From the NCBI RefSeq assembly GCF_002104455.1, contig NZ_NBOC01000001.1:186001-250000 (forward strand): DNA of 64,000 nucleotides, given 5' to 3'. The notes beneath the pieces were generated by a model that made no database searches, was not told the origin of the DNA, and was given only the letters and a program-made list of their open reading frames with translations. The stretch is from Colwellia chukchiensis. Its GTDB lineage: Bacteria > Pseudomonadota > Gammaproteobacteria > Enterobacterales > Alteromonadaceae. Positions 9,019 to 17,501 of this stretch are shown in pieces. Within the stretch, counting starts at the first letter, position 1. The number at the start of each line of letters is the position of its first letter. A program made the position numbers and the translations under genes.

Positions 9019-9849
9019 GTGTTAACAAAACAACTTGATGATAAAAGTTATCTTCAATTTAGCACCTTTTTAGAGCAGCAATGCGGCATCGTTTTAGGTG
9101 CAAGCAAACAATATTTAGTGAAAATCCGCCTTGCCCCGCTGATGATAAAATTTAAGATCGCCTCGCTATCTGAATTAGTTGCGCAGACGCTAAACCCTGC
9201 CCAACGGCAATTACGCGCCGCTGTGATTGACGCTATGACCACCAATGAAACCCTTTGGTTTCGTGATGAATATCCCTTTGAATTACTGAAAAAACGTTTA
9301 TTGCCTGAGCTTAAAGGTCAACGCACACCACTAAAAATTTGGTCAGCAGCAAGTTCGTCAGGGCAGGAGCCTTATTCCATTGCAATGACGGTTTATGAGT
9401 ACTTGCAAAGTAATCCAGGCGCATTTCCAGCCGGTGTTCAAATTATTGGCACTGACATTTCAAATACTATGCTAAACCAGTGTAAAGACGCGCAATATGA
9501 TAGCCTAGCTTTATCCAGAGGCTTATCTTTAGCGCGTAAAAAGCAATTCTTTCAAGCTTGTGATAATGGTATGTATCAAGTCAAAGATGCGATTAAAAAC
9601 ATGGTCAGCTTTCGCCAGCTGAACTTGTTAAACAGTTATAGCTTAATGGGGCGTTTTGACATCGTTTTTTGCCGCAACGTGCTGATTTACTTCTCTCCAG
9701 AGCTGAAAGCGAAAATAATTTCACAAATATATGGCGCGTTAAATCCTGGTCGCTATTTATTGCTTGGTGCTTCAGAATCTCTGGCGAGCATCAATCAAAA
9801 TTTTACTATGGTGCGTTGTAACCCCGGTATTATTTACCAAAAAAAATAA
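9019..9849 (+). CDS. cheR: Chemoreceptor methyltransferase CheR
   Basis: S-adenosylmethionine-dependent methylation of glutamates in chemoreceptors, opposed by CheB (start at 63761). The protein has 276 residues. Seen: an all-helical N-domain, TTNETLWFRD at 74-83, the SAM-binding loop WSAASSSGQEPYS at 108-120, ILIGTDIS-like strand (IIGTDIS), and FCRNVLIYF near residue 218, all hallmarks of CheR. GTG start, since the nearest upstream ATG at 9005 is out of frame and stops at once. It follows cheV by 38 bases. Confidence 0.95.
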   Translation: MLTKQLDDKSYLQFSTFLEQQCGIVLGASKQYLVKIRLAPLMIKFKIASLSELVAQTLNPAQRQLRAAVIDAMTTNETLWFRDEYPFELLKKRLLPELKGQRTPLKIWSAASSSGQEPYSIAMTVYEYLQSNPGAFPAGVQIIGTDISNTMLNQCKDAQYDSLALSRGLSLARKKQFFQACDNGMYQVKDAIKNMVSFRQLNLLNSYSLMGRFDIVFCRNVLIYFSPELKAKIISQIYGALNPGRYLLLGASESLASINQNFTMVRCNPGIIYQKK

Positions 9850-9864
9850 CCATGTCGCCAGCTC

Positions 9865-9879
9865 TGGCATAAATATTGA
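9865..9879 (+). promoter_or_regulatory. Degenerate sigma-54-like element before flgB
   Basis: TGGCAT-AAATA-TTGA lies 33 bases upstream of the flgB ATG. The -24 half is good, but the -12 half ends in GA rather than the nearly invariant GC. flgBCDE is expected to be sigma-54 dependent in polar flagellates, so the site is plausible but weak. Confidence 0.3.
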
Positions 9880-9911
9880 ATGTCACTATTTATGTAATTG
9901 GAGGTATTCTT

Positions 9912-10310
9912 ATGGCGATTAGTTTTGAAAAAGCATTTGGTATTCACCCACAAGGCCTGCAAGTGCGTGCCCAACGCGCTGAACTTATTGCTAGTAACAT
10001 AGCGAATGCCGATACACCTGGCTATAAAGCCAAAGGCATGGATTTTAAAGCGGCATTGGCACAAGCAAGTGCTAAGCAGCAATCCGGTATGACTCGTACC
10101 AATGAAAAACACTTTGATGTTCGTACAAGCCTTAACAATGGTGTGGGATATCGCGTGCCTGATCAACCAGATACAGGTGATGGCAATACCGTAGATGTAC
10201 AAGTGGAACGAAACTTGTATCTAGAAAATTCAATGGAGTATCAAGCAAGCCTTCAATTTCTTAACAGTAAAATTAAAGGCTTGAGAAAAGCAATCACTGG
10301 AGGGCAATAA
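9912..10310 (+). CDS. flgB: Flagellar proximal rod protein FlgB
   Basis: Rod subunit next to the MS ring, exported by the flagellar type III system. The protein has 132 residues from the ATG at 9912, which follows TTGGAGG by six bases. The longer open frame to 9876 would start inside a promoter-like element and is not homologous. Seen: the rod-family N-terminal motif SNIANADTPGYKAK near residues 31-44 and a C-terminal amphipathic helix (MEYQASLQFLNSKIKG). It starts the flgBCDE unit, with flgC two bases downstream. Confidence 0.96.
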   Translation: MAISFEKAFGIHPQGLQVRAQRAELIASNIANADTPGYKAKGMDFKAALAQASAKQQSGMTRTNEKHFDVRTSLNNGVGYRVPDQPDTGDGNTVDVQVERNLYLENSMEYQASLQFLNSKIKGLRKAITGGQ

Positions 10311-10312
10311 TC

Positions 10313-10732
10313 ATGAGCCTATTTAACGTATTTTCTATTTCTGGTAGTGGTATGAGCGCACAGTCAGTGCGTTTGAATACCACCGCCAGTAATATTGCCA
10401 ACGCAGATAGCGTCAGCAGTAGTGTTGATCAAACCTATCGAGCGCGCCACCCAGTTTTTGCCGCTGAGATGCAAAAAGCTGCCGCTGGGCAACAGCAAGC
10501 AACCGGCGTGCAGGTGTTAGGAGTGGTGGAAAGCGATAAACCACTGCAGGTGGAATATGCTCCTGACCACCCCATGGCCGACAAGGAAGGCTACATTTAC
10601 AAGCCCAACGTGAATGTGATTGAAGAGATGACCAATATGATCTCAGCATCTCGTTCGTATCAAACCAATGTGCAACTAGCGGAGTCAGCAAAAAATATGC
10701 TCAATAAAACGCTAACACTGGGCCAACGTTAA
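10313..10732 (+). CDS. flgC: Flagellar proximal rod protein FlgC
   Basis: Rod protein acting with FlgB and FlgF. The protein has 139 residues with the N-terminal rod signature TTASNIANADS (about 24-34) and the C-terminal motif MISASRSYQTNVQLAESAKN used for coiled-coil packing in rod, hook and junction proteins. A GGAGGG ribosome binding site overlaps the end of flgB. Confidence 0.96.
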   Translation: MSLFNVFSISGSGMSAQSVRLNTTASNIANADSVSSSVDQTYRARHPVFAAEMQKAAAGQQQATGVQVLGVVESDKPLQVEYAPDHPMADKEGYIYKPNVNVIEEMTNMISASRSYQTNVQLAESAKNMLNKTLTLGQR

Positions 10733-10750
10733 GGGTAAATAGGAACGAAC

Positions 10751-11440
10751 ATGGATACAGTATCAGGTAGTAAGCCGCTGGATAATATGCGCTGGCAGCA
10801 AGAACCAACGACGCCAGAGAGCGATAAAAATCGTGGTATGTTAACGCAGGAAGACTTTTTCGCCTTATTAACCACAGAGCTTTCGCATCAAGATCCCACT
10901 AAGCCAGTTGAGAACAATGAAATGATTTCTCAAATGACGGCATTTTCAACCACAGATGGGGTCACTAAGCTAAACGATCAGTTTACCAACTTTGCCGCGG
11001 CCATGTCGTCCAGCCAAGCATTACAGGCATCGTCTTTGGTGGGGCGTAGTGTCTTAGTTGAAGACAATGTGTTTGGAATGGAAGCAGGACAAGAGGTTAA
11101 AGGTAAGCTTGTTACCGATAAACCGGCAAGTAATGTCAATATTTATGTTGAAAACGTGGCAGGTGAAATTATTCAAACGGTGCCAGTAGGTAGTGTTAAA
11201 GCCGGTGAGTTTACCTTTAATTGGGATGGTCAAAATGCCAATGGAGAGCCAGCACCAGCAGGGGCCTATCGTTTTCGGGTTGCGGGTTTAGTCGAAGGTG
11301 AAGCATCAGAGTTACAAGCCATGACTTACCGGAAAGTTGACAGTGTTACCTTGGCGGGAACGGGTGGCAGTATCTTATTAAACCTAAATGGTGGCAACAC
11401 CATGAAGCTATCAGACGTTGTTGAAGTTACACAGGGCTAA
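10751..11440 (+). CDS. flgD: Flagellar hook cap / hook assembly scaffold FlgD
   Basis: Transient cap on which FlgE polymerises, discarded when the hook is complete. The protein has 229 residues, the usual length. Seen: an N-terminal export/cap region with MLTQEDFFALLTTELSHQDP and PVENNEMISQMTAFST, and a C-terminal FlgD Ig/tudor-like part with FTFNWDGQNANGEPAPAGAY. It lies 18 bases after flgC. Confidence 0.96.
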   Translation: MDTVSGSKPLDNMRWQQEPTTPESDKNRGMLTQEDFFALLTTELSHQDPTKPVENNEMISQMTAFSTTDGVTKLNDQFTNFAAAMSSSQALQASSLVGRSVLVEDNVFGMEAGQEVKGKLVTDKPASNVNIYVENVAGEIIQTVPVGSVKAGEFTFNWDGQNANGEPAPAGAYRFRVAGLVEGEASELQAMTYRKVDSVTLAGTGGSILLNLNGGNTMKLSDVVEVTQG

Positions 11441-11469
11441 ACTAACAGAATTTATTACGAGGTGAAATT

Positions 11470-12879
11470 ATGTCATTTAATATTGCATTGAGCGGATTAA
11501 ACGCAGCTCAAAAAGATTTGGATGTAACATCCAATAACATTGCCAACGTCAACACTACTGGCTTTAAAGAGTCGCGTGCAGAGTTTGTTGATGTCTATGC
11601 CGCATCGTTGCTTTCCTCTGGTAAAACAAAGGTTGGCGATGGTGTGCTAACCGCAGATGTAGCACAGCAGTTTTCTCAAGGCAGTATTCAATTTACCAAT
11701 AACGCCTTAGATTTAGCCATCACAGGTAATGGTTTTTTTGCCACCGTACCAGAATTGGGGAGTTTAGAAACTTCTTATACCCGAGCAGGGCAATTTAAAT
11801 TAAATCAAGATAATTTTATTGTTAACTCGCAGGGCGGGCATTTACTTGGCTTTCCAGTTAACCCAGATGGCACATCAGCGTCAGTCAGTTTAAGTACTGC
11901 TGAACCGATTCGTATTCCTACCTCATCCGGTGCGCCGCAGCAGTCATCAGAAGTGGATATTCGCATGAACTTACCAGCAGGTGACGCATATATTTCAGGG
12001 GCGCCAGGCAATTTTGATCAAACCGATCCCTTGACTTTTAACCACTCAACATCGGTTACTGTCTTTGACTCACTCGGTGATAGTCATATCATGACGTATT
12101 ACTTTGTCAAAGATGATCCATCCACCAACCCAAATGAGTGGAATGTGTTTGCGGCTATTGACGGCACTATGGTAGATCTAGTCGCCGATCCTGGTTTAAA
12201 TAACCCTATTGGTGGTAATGCGTCTGGGCCATTATCAGCACGACCTTTACCGTCACCACCTTACGCAGCAGCAGATAGAGGTGTCGTTGGCGGCAAATTA
12301 CAATTTGATTCGTCAGGCGACTTTATTAATCAGATTCCAAGTTTGGCCAATGGTGGTTTTATCACTAACCCATTTGGCGCGGGTATTCTTTCAAACGGCG
12401 CTGATCCAACGCAAACCGTTAAAATTGACTTCAACTTAGATGTTTTAGCACCTAACCCCAATGAGCCAACCCAGTTCGCCTCGAATTTTGAAGTGACCTC
12501 GTTGCAACAAGATGGTTTGGCGGTTGGTCGTTTAACTGGTATTGATATTGGCACCGACGGCTTAGTTCGAGCGACCTATAGTAATGGTACTTCAGAGCCA
12601 TTATCTCGCATCGCTATGGTCAACTTTGCAAATGAGCAAGGCTTAACACAAGTGGGTAATACGGGTTGGAAAGAAAGCATTACCTCAGGTGAAGCGCTTG
12701 CCGGTGAAGGTGGCTCTGGCACCTTTGGTACCATAAACTCATCGGCGCTTGAGCAATCAAATGTCAATTTAACCACAGAGTTAATAGACTTAATTTCTGC
12801 ACAGCGTAACTTCCAAGCCAACTCACGAGCGCTAGAAGTAGATAACCAGCTGAACCAAACTATTCTACAAATTCGTTAA
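11470..12879 (+). CDS. flgE: Flagellar hook protein FlgE
   Basis: Structural subunit of the hook. The protein has 469 residues, within the range for Alteromonadales. Seen: N-terminal MSFNIALSGLNAAQKDLDVT and NNIANVNTTGFKESRAEF, central surface domains, and the C-terminal motif SNVNLTTELIDLISAQRNFQ. The ATG is preceded by GAGGTG. It is the last gene of the flgBCDE unit, closed by a terminator 26 bases downstream. Confidence 0.97.
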   Translation: MSFNIALSGLNAAQKDLDVTSNNIANVNTTGFKESRAEFVDVYAASLLSSGKTKVGDGVLTADVAQQFSQGSIQFTNNALDLAITGNGFFATVPELGSLETSYTRAGQFKLNQDNFIVNSQGGHLLGFPVNPDGTSASVSLSTAEPIRIPTSSGAPQQSSEVDIRMNLPAGDAYISGAPGNFDQTDPLTFNHSTSVTVFDSLGDSHIMTYYFVKDDPSTNPNEWNVFAAIDGTMVDLVADPGLNNPIGGNASGPLSARPLPSPPYAAADRGVVGGKLQFDSSGDFINQIPSLANGGFITNPFGAGILSNGADPTQTVKIDFNLDVLAPNPNEPTQFASNFEVTSLQQDGLAVGRLTGIDIGTDGLVRATYSNGTSEPLSRIAMVNFANEQGLTQVGNTGWKESITSGEALAGEGGSGTFGTINSSALEQSNVNLTTELIDLISAQRNFQANSRALEVDNQLNQTILQIR

Positions 12880-12904
12880 TTAACGAAACGTTAACGTAAA
12901 TACC

Positions 12905-12939
12905 AGCCAGCTATTGTTACGCCATTAGCTGGCTTTTTT
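12905..12939 (+). terminator. Rho-independent terminator after flgE
   Basis: Stem AGCCAGCTA / TAGCTGGCT with a 12-base loop and a run of T (12934-12939). It separates flgBCDE from flgFGHIJ. Confidence 0.88.
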
Positions 12940-12989
12940 GTATTACATACACGCCCCTTAAAAACACATAACTTATCGCCATTTTATTA

Positions 12990-13004
12990 TGGCACTTTAA
13001 TTGC
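12990..13004 (+). promoter_or_regulatory. Sigma-54 promoter of flgFGHIJ
   Basis: TGGCAC-TTTAA-TTGC is a full match to the sigma-54 consensus, with GG and GC ten bases apart. The predicted start is about 29 bases before the flgF ATG. It fits FlrC-dependent middle-gene expression. Confidence 0.93.
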
Positions 13005-13044
13005 ATTAATTGAGCTATAACTAACTTTTTAGGGTAAGTTCATT

Positions 13045-13788
13045 ATGGATAAGATGCTGTATATAGCGATGAGCGGTGCTAAGCAAAACATGCACGCCTT
13101 ATCAGTGAATGCCAATAATCTCGCCAATGCTAAAACCACAGGCTTTAAAGCCGACTTAGCTAATGCTCGCGCTATGCAAGCCTTTGGTGATGGTTTACCG
13201 ACACGGGTATTTTCTATGACCGAACGGGCGGGCCAAAACTTTGACAGTGGTGCCTTGCTGACCACAGGGCGTGATCTCGATATTGCCATTCAAGGACAAG
13301 GATGGATGGCAGTGCAAACTCCCGATGGCAAGGAAGCTTATACCCGTAACGGACAATTACGACTTAACAACAATGGCGCCTTAGAAACCAATAATGGTGA
13401 TCTAGTAATGGGCGCAAATGGTCCGGTGTTTTTACCGCTACCGGTTAATAACATTAATATTGCTAGCGACGGCACTATCATGGTTCAGCCGGAAGGCGCA
13501 CCAAGCTCAGTGCAAGAAGAAGTGGCGCGTATTAAGTTTGTTAACCCAGATAATCGCTTGCTAGAAAAAGGCAATGATGGCCTGTTTCGTCGCAAAGATG
13601 GCAATAATGAAGCTGCTGATATTTCAGTTACTGTGGTTAATGGCGCGTTAGAGTCAAGTAACGTCAATCCTATTGGTGAAATGACCGATATGATCGCACT
13701 GCAGCGTCAATTTGAAATGCAGTTAAAAATGATGAAGACCGCCGAAGAAGTTGATGCCAGTGCCGCATCGTTATTACGCGCATTCTAA
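13045..13788 (+). CDS. flgF: Flagellar proximal rod protein FlgF
   Basis: Rod subunit between FlgC and FlgG. The protein has 247 residues. Seen: N-terminal MSGAKQNMHALSVNANNLAN and NAKTTGFKADLANAR, the DLDIAIQGQGWMAVQ block typical of FlgE/F/G, and C-terminal ESSNVNPIGEMTDMIALQRQ. It is the first gene after the sigma-54 promoter at 12990 and is followed by flgG after 22 bases. Confidence 0.95.
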   Translation: MDKMLYIAMSGAKQNMHALSVNANNLANAKTTGFKADLANARAMQAFGDGLPTRVFSMTERAGQNFDSGALLTTGRDLDIAIQGQGWMAVQTPDGKEAYTRNGQLRLNNNGALETNNGDLVMGANGPVFLPLPVNNINIASDGTIMVQPEGAPSSVQEEVARIKFVNPDNRLLEKGNDGLFRRKDGNNEAADISVTVVNGALESSNVNPIGEMTDMIALQRQFEMQLKMMKTAEEVDASAASLLRAF

Positions 13789-13810
13789 ACAAATTATTAC
13801 GAGGTGATGT

Positions 13811-14599
13811 ATGAACCCAGCATTATGGATCAGTAAAACAGGCTTAGATGCACAAACAAAAGAAATTGCTGTTATTTCTAATAACTTAGCTAACGCCAGT
13901 ACCGTTGGCTTTAAAAAGAGCCGTGCCGTATTTGAAGACTTACTCTATCAAAACATTAACCAGCCTGGCGGGCGCTCAGCACAAGACACCGAAATGCCCT
14001 CTGGTTTAATGTTAGGCGCTGGTACCAAAGTGGTGGCAACACAAAAGATACATACCCAAGGCGACATGCTCAATACCGATAATGCTTTGGACTTGATGAT
14101 CCAAGGTGAAGGTATGTTTGAAATTTTAATGCCAGATGGCTCATCAGCCTATTCACGCAATGGCCAATTTACCATGGACGAAGAAGGCAATGTAGTGACA
14201 CCGGGTGCTGGCTACTTAATGCAACCGCAAATTACCATCCCAGAAGATGCCTTAAGCATAATAGTCTCGCAAGATGGTGAGGTGTCGGTGACATTACAAG
14301 GGCAAGCCGAGCCGGCCGTGATTGGACAAATTAATACCGTTAATTTTGTTAACCCAACGGGCCTAGAGCCGATCGGACAAAACTTGTTTGTTGAAACAGC
14401 GGTCAGTGGCGCACCTCAAGAAGGCGTTCCAGGGCTAGAAGGTTACGGCATGATAGTGCAAGGGGCGCTAGAAACTTCCAATGTCAACACCACGGAAGAG
14501 CTAGTCAACCTGATCGAAAGTCAGCGTGTCTATGAAATGAACTCAAAAGTGATTTCTGCCGTTGACCAAATGCTGAGTTACATCAACCAACAGCTATAG
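13811..14599 (+). CDS. flgG: Flagellar distal rod protein FlgG
   Basis: Distal rod subunit on which the P and L rings form. The protein has 262 residues, matching the family (about 260). Seen: N-terminal MNPALWISKTGLDAQ and NNLANASTVGFKKSRAVFED, the MIQGEGMFEI block, and C-terminal ETSNVNTTEELVNLIESQRV plus a terminal Tyr/Ile-rich helix. GAGGTG ribosome binding site. Confidence 0.96.
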   Translation: MNPALWISKTGLDAQTKEIAVISNNLANASTVGFKKSRAVFEDLLYQNINQPGGRSAQDTEMPSGLMLGAGTKVVATQKIHTQGDMLNTDNALDLMIQGEGMFEILMPDGSSAYSRNGQFTMDEEGNVVTPGAGYLMQPQITIPEDALSIIVSQDGEVSVTLQGQAEPAVIGQINTVNFVNPTGLEPIGQNLFVETAVSGAPQEGVPGLEGYGMIVQGALETSNVNTTEELVNLIESQRVYEMNSKVISAVDQMLSYINQQL

Positions 14600-14615
14600 G
14601 CTTAGGGAGCATATT

Positions 14616-15323
14616 ATGAAAGGCAAGCCAGCTTCTTTATTTAACAGGCTAACTACCTTGGCAATATTGAGTGTTCTGTTTACAGGGTGCGCCAGTATAG
14701 AGCAAGCGAAAACCTTGCCAGATGACCCTGACTTTGCGCCTATTCTGCCTGAAGCCGAAGACCAACCGATAGTACCAACCGGTTCGCTATTTAAGGTTAA
14801 TTACGTTAATAACATATATTCGGACTCAAAAGCACATCGAGTCGGCGATATTATCTCGGTGATTTTAAGTGAGAGTACACAAGCACAAAAAAATGCTAAA
14901 ACCGAATTAAAGAAAGAAAACAGTGCTACTTTGAACCCAATCACGGGCTTTGGTGGCTCGCCGATCAATATTAAAAATAAAGCCATTCAATTTGGTTACG
15001 ATCAAAACTCAGACTTTAAAGGTGATTCAAAAGCCAAACAAGGCAATAGCTTGTCAGGCAATATTTCTGTGCATGTGTTACGAGTTTTGCCCAATGGCAA
15101 TTTAATGATCCGCGGCGAAAAGTGGCTGTCATTAAATAATGGTGATGAATATATACGTTTAACCGGCGTTGTGCGCTCGCAAGACATAAGCTCCAATAAC
15201 ACGGTTACCTCAAGCAAGGTTGCTAATGCACGAATTGAGTACGCTGGCACTGGCACTTTTGCCGATGTGCAAGAGCAAGGGTGGTTAGCAAAATTCTTCA
15301 GTAGTTCTTGGTGGCCGCTTTAG
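14616..15323 (+). CDS. flgH: Flagellar L-ring lipoprotein FlgH
   Basis: Outer-membrane ring subunit around the rod. The protein has 235 residues. Seen: lipoprotein signal with lipobox FTGC and Cys25, FlgH core with YSDSKAHRVGDIISVILSES, and C-terminal NTVTSSKVANARIEYAGTG, as in other FlgH proteins. The TAG stop overlaps the ribosome binding site of flgI. Confidence 0.97.
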   Translation: MKGKPASLFNRLTTLAILSVLFTGCASIEQAKTLPDDPDFAPILPEAEDQPIVPTGSLFKVNYVNNIYSDSKAHRVGDIISVILSESTQAQKNAKTELKKENSATLNPITGFGGSPINIKNKAIQFGYDQNSDFKGDSKAKQGNSLSGNISVHVLRVLPNGNLMIRGEKWLSLNNGDEYIRLTGVVRSQDISSNNTVTSSKVANARIEYAGTGTFADVQEQGWLAKFFSSSWWPL

Positions 15324-15332
15324 GTGGATAAA

Positions 15333-16430
15333 ATGATGAAAACATATTTATATACAATAGCTTGTTTACTGCTGTTGGCTTTATCAACAGCAACTCATGC
15401 GCAGCGCATTAAAGACTTAGCTGATGTTGCGGGTGTGCGCAGTAATCAGTTGATTGGTTATGGTTTGGTGGTTGGTTTACCTGGCACAGGTGAGCAAAGC
15501 CCTTTTACTGAGCAAAGCTTTAAAACCATGCTCAGTAATTTCGGTATCACTATGCCGCCCAACTTAAAGCCGAAAATTAAAAACGTTGCTGCGGTGGCTG
15601 TACATGCGGAATTACCGGCGTTTGCTAAGCCAGGGCAAACTATAGATGTCACAGTTTCCTCTATGGGGAGCGCACAAAGTTTGCGTGGCGGCACTTTACT
15701 ACAAACCATACTAATGGGCCTCGACGGCAACGCTTATGCGGTAGCACAAGGCAGTTTAGTGGTCAGTGGCTTAGGCGCCGAAGGTCTTGATGGCTCAAAA
15801 GTAATTGCTAATACGCCAACCGTCGGCCGAATTGCTAATGGTGCTATGGTAGAGCGAGAAGTGTTATCGCCTTTTACCTCAGGCGATCATATTACTTTTA
15901 ATCTGCATAAGGCAGACTTTACCACTGCCAAACGACTCTCAGACACCATCAATAACTTAATTGCTGGCTCAGCACGAGCTGTGGATGCGACATCGGTTCA
16001 AGTTACCGCACCTAGAGATGCCGCGGACAGAGTCAGCTTTTTAGCAACATTAGAAAACCTAGAGTTTGAACCTGCCTCGCCAGCGGCAAAAATTATTGTT
16101 AATTCTCGCACCGGCACCATAGTGATTGGCGCGGACGTGCGTTTATTACCGGCAGCAATCACCCATGGTGGTATTACGGTAACCATTAATGAGCTTGAAA
16201 ATGTATCTCAACCTAATGCTTTTGCAGAAGGTGAAACGGTTGCCACCAACCAATCCATAATAGACGTCAATCAAGACGACTCAAGGATGTTTGTGTTTAA
16301 CCCCGGCGTTAGCCTAGATACCTTAGTACGCGCCATTAACCAAGTCGGTGCAGGCCCAGGTGACGTGATGGCGATACTTGAAGCCCTAGATCAAGCTGGC
16401 GCTTTACGAGGAGATTTGATCATTATTTAA
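15333..16430 (+). CDS. flgI: Flagellar P-ring protein FlgI
   Basis: Periplasmic ring subunit embedded in peptidoglycan, assembled with FlgA. The protein has 365 residues. The ATG at 15333 is chosen because AGGTGG (15322-15327) sits five bases before it. A GTG at 15324 lies inside that site. Seen: Sec signal peptide (about 1-23, ending ATHA), [19 protein letters not shown] and VVGLPGTGE, the family's conserved N-terminal block, and C-terminal [21 protein letters not shown] perfect inverted repeat covers its stop codon. Confidence 0.96.
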   Translation: MMKTYLYTIACLLLLALSTATHAQRIKDLADVAGVRSNQLIGYGLVVGLPGTGEQSPFTEQSFKTMLSNFGITMPPNLKPKIKNVAAVAVHAELPAFAKPGQTIDVTVSSMGSAQSLRGGTLLQTILMGLDGNAYAVAQGSLVVSGLGAEGLDGSKVIANTPTVGRIANGAMVEREVLSPFTSGDHITFNLHKADFTTAKRLSDTINNLIAGSARAVDATSVQVTAPRDAADRVSFLATLENLEFEPASPAAKIIVNSRTGTIVIGADVRLLPAAITHGGITVTINELENVSQPNAFAEGETVATNQSIIDVNQDDSRMFVFNPGVSLDTLVRAINQVGAGPGDVMAILEALDQAGALRGDLIII

Positions 16431-16438
16431 TGATCAAA
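16415..16438 (+). repeat. Perfect inverted repeat at the flgI-flgJ junction
   Basis: TTTGATCATTA / TAATGATCAAA separated by TT, overlapping the last codons and stop of flgI and ending 10 bases before the flgJ ATG. There is no T run, so it is not a standard terminator. It may act in RNA processing or in setting FlgJ translation. Confidence 0.6.
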
Positions 16439-16448
16439 AAATACCCAG

Positions 16449-17441
16449 ATGACAACACGGATTGCAGACGCACAAAACTTTCTTGATATTAATGGTTTAA
16501 ATGCCATTCGCCAAGACGCGAAAACAGGTGATAAAGCCAGTAAAGAAGCGGCATTAACGCAAGCGGCAAAACAGTTTGAAGCGATTTTTATGCAAATGCT
16601 GATGAAAAGTATGCGTCAAGCACAAGACGTGTTGGAGTCCGATAGCCCGTTTAACTCAGAATCGACCAAGTTTTATCGTCAAATGCATGATCAACAAATG
16701 TCATTGGAGCTTTCCAACAACGGTGCGCTTGGTTTGTCTGAGTTGATTGTGCGTCAACTTGGTGGCGACAGTGAAAACTTTACCCCGCACAGTATTTTAC
16801 GATCAGACGGCAATATCGACAGCCGCGGCGGCAAACAGGTTAATAATCAAGCGCTGATAAAACCATTAGCAGCAGTCAATAATTCGTCAACCAAGCAAGT
16901 TGCAGCGCCGGATCGTCAAACTAATGGCAATATTGCCGCACAAGCGGCAAATATGTTGCAAAGTCCAGTTTTTGAGCAGCCGAAAGATTTTGTCAGCGCA
17001 TTAACTGGCCCCGCAAAAAAAGTACAGCAAGTCATTGGCGTGCCTTTTCAAGTGGTGATTGCGCAAGCAGCACTGGAAACTGGGTGGGGACAAAAAATCA
17101 TTAAAACCGACCAAGGCACCAGCTCAAATAACCTGTTTAATATTAAAGCTGATAGCCGTTGGGCGGGTGAAAAAACCCATAAAGAAACCTTAGAGTTTGA
17201 ACAAGGCGCCATGGTGAAAAAGCGTGAGCCATTTCGCGTCTATAAAACACTGGCCGACAGCTTTAATGACTACCTCAAATTACTCACCACAAGTGATAGA
17301 TATCAAGGCGCTTTAGAACAGGCTGGCAATGTGGAACAATTTCTGCATGGTTTACAAAGTGCTGGTTATGCCACTGATCCTAATTACGCGAAAAAAATAA
17401 TGGGAACCCTGCGGACAGTAACTGGCTTATTAAATAAATAA
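16449..17441 (+). CDS. flgJ: FlgJ: rod cap fused to peptidoglycan hydrolase
   Basis: N-terminal domain caps the growing rod and the C-terminal muramidase/glucosaminidase opens peptidoglycan for it. The protein has 330 residues. Seen: rod-binding domain about 25-105 (KQFEAIFMQMLMKSMRQA, MHDQQMSLELS), a Gln/Asn-rich linker about 110-175, and a glucosaminidase domain about 180-328 with the presumed catalytic Glu210 in AQAALETGWGQK. The two-domain form is typical of gammaproteobacteria. Its ribosome binding site is weak and lies next to the hairpin at 16415-16438. Confidence 0.96.
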   Translation: MTTRIADAQNFLDINGLNAIRQDAKTGDKASKEAALTQAAKQFEAIFMQMLMKSMRQAQDVLESDSPFNSESTKFYRQMHDQQMSLELSNNGALGLSELIVRQLGGDSENFTPHSILRSDGNIDSRGGKQVNNQALIKPLAAVNNSSTKQVAAPDRQTNGNIAAQAANMLQSPVFEQPKDFVSALTGPAKKVQQVIGVPFQVVIAQAALETGWGQKIIKTDQGTSSNNLFNIKADSRWAGEKTHKETLEFEQGAMVKKREPFRVYKTLADSFNDYLKLLTTSDRYQGALEQAGNVEQFLHGLQSAGYATDPNYAKKIMGTLRTVTGLLNK

Positions 17442-17501
17442 GTGTACCGGTGACTTCAAGTATTAAGCGTTGAAGTTAGGGTTGGAGCAGGAGTTTACGT
17501 C

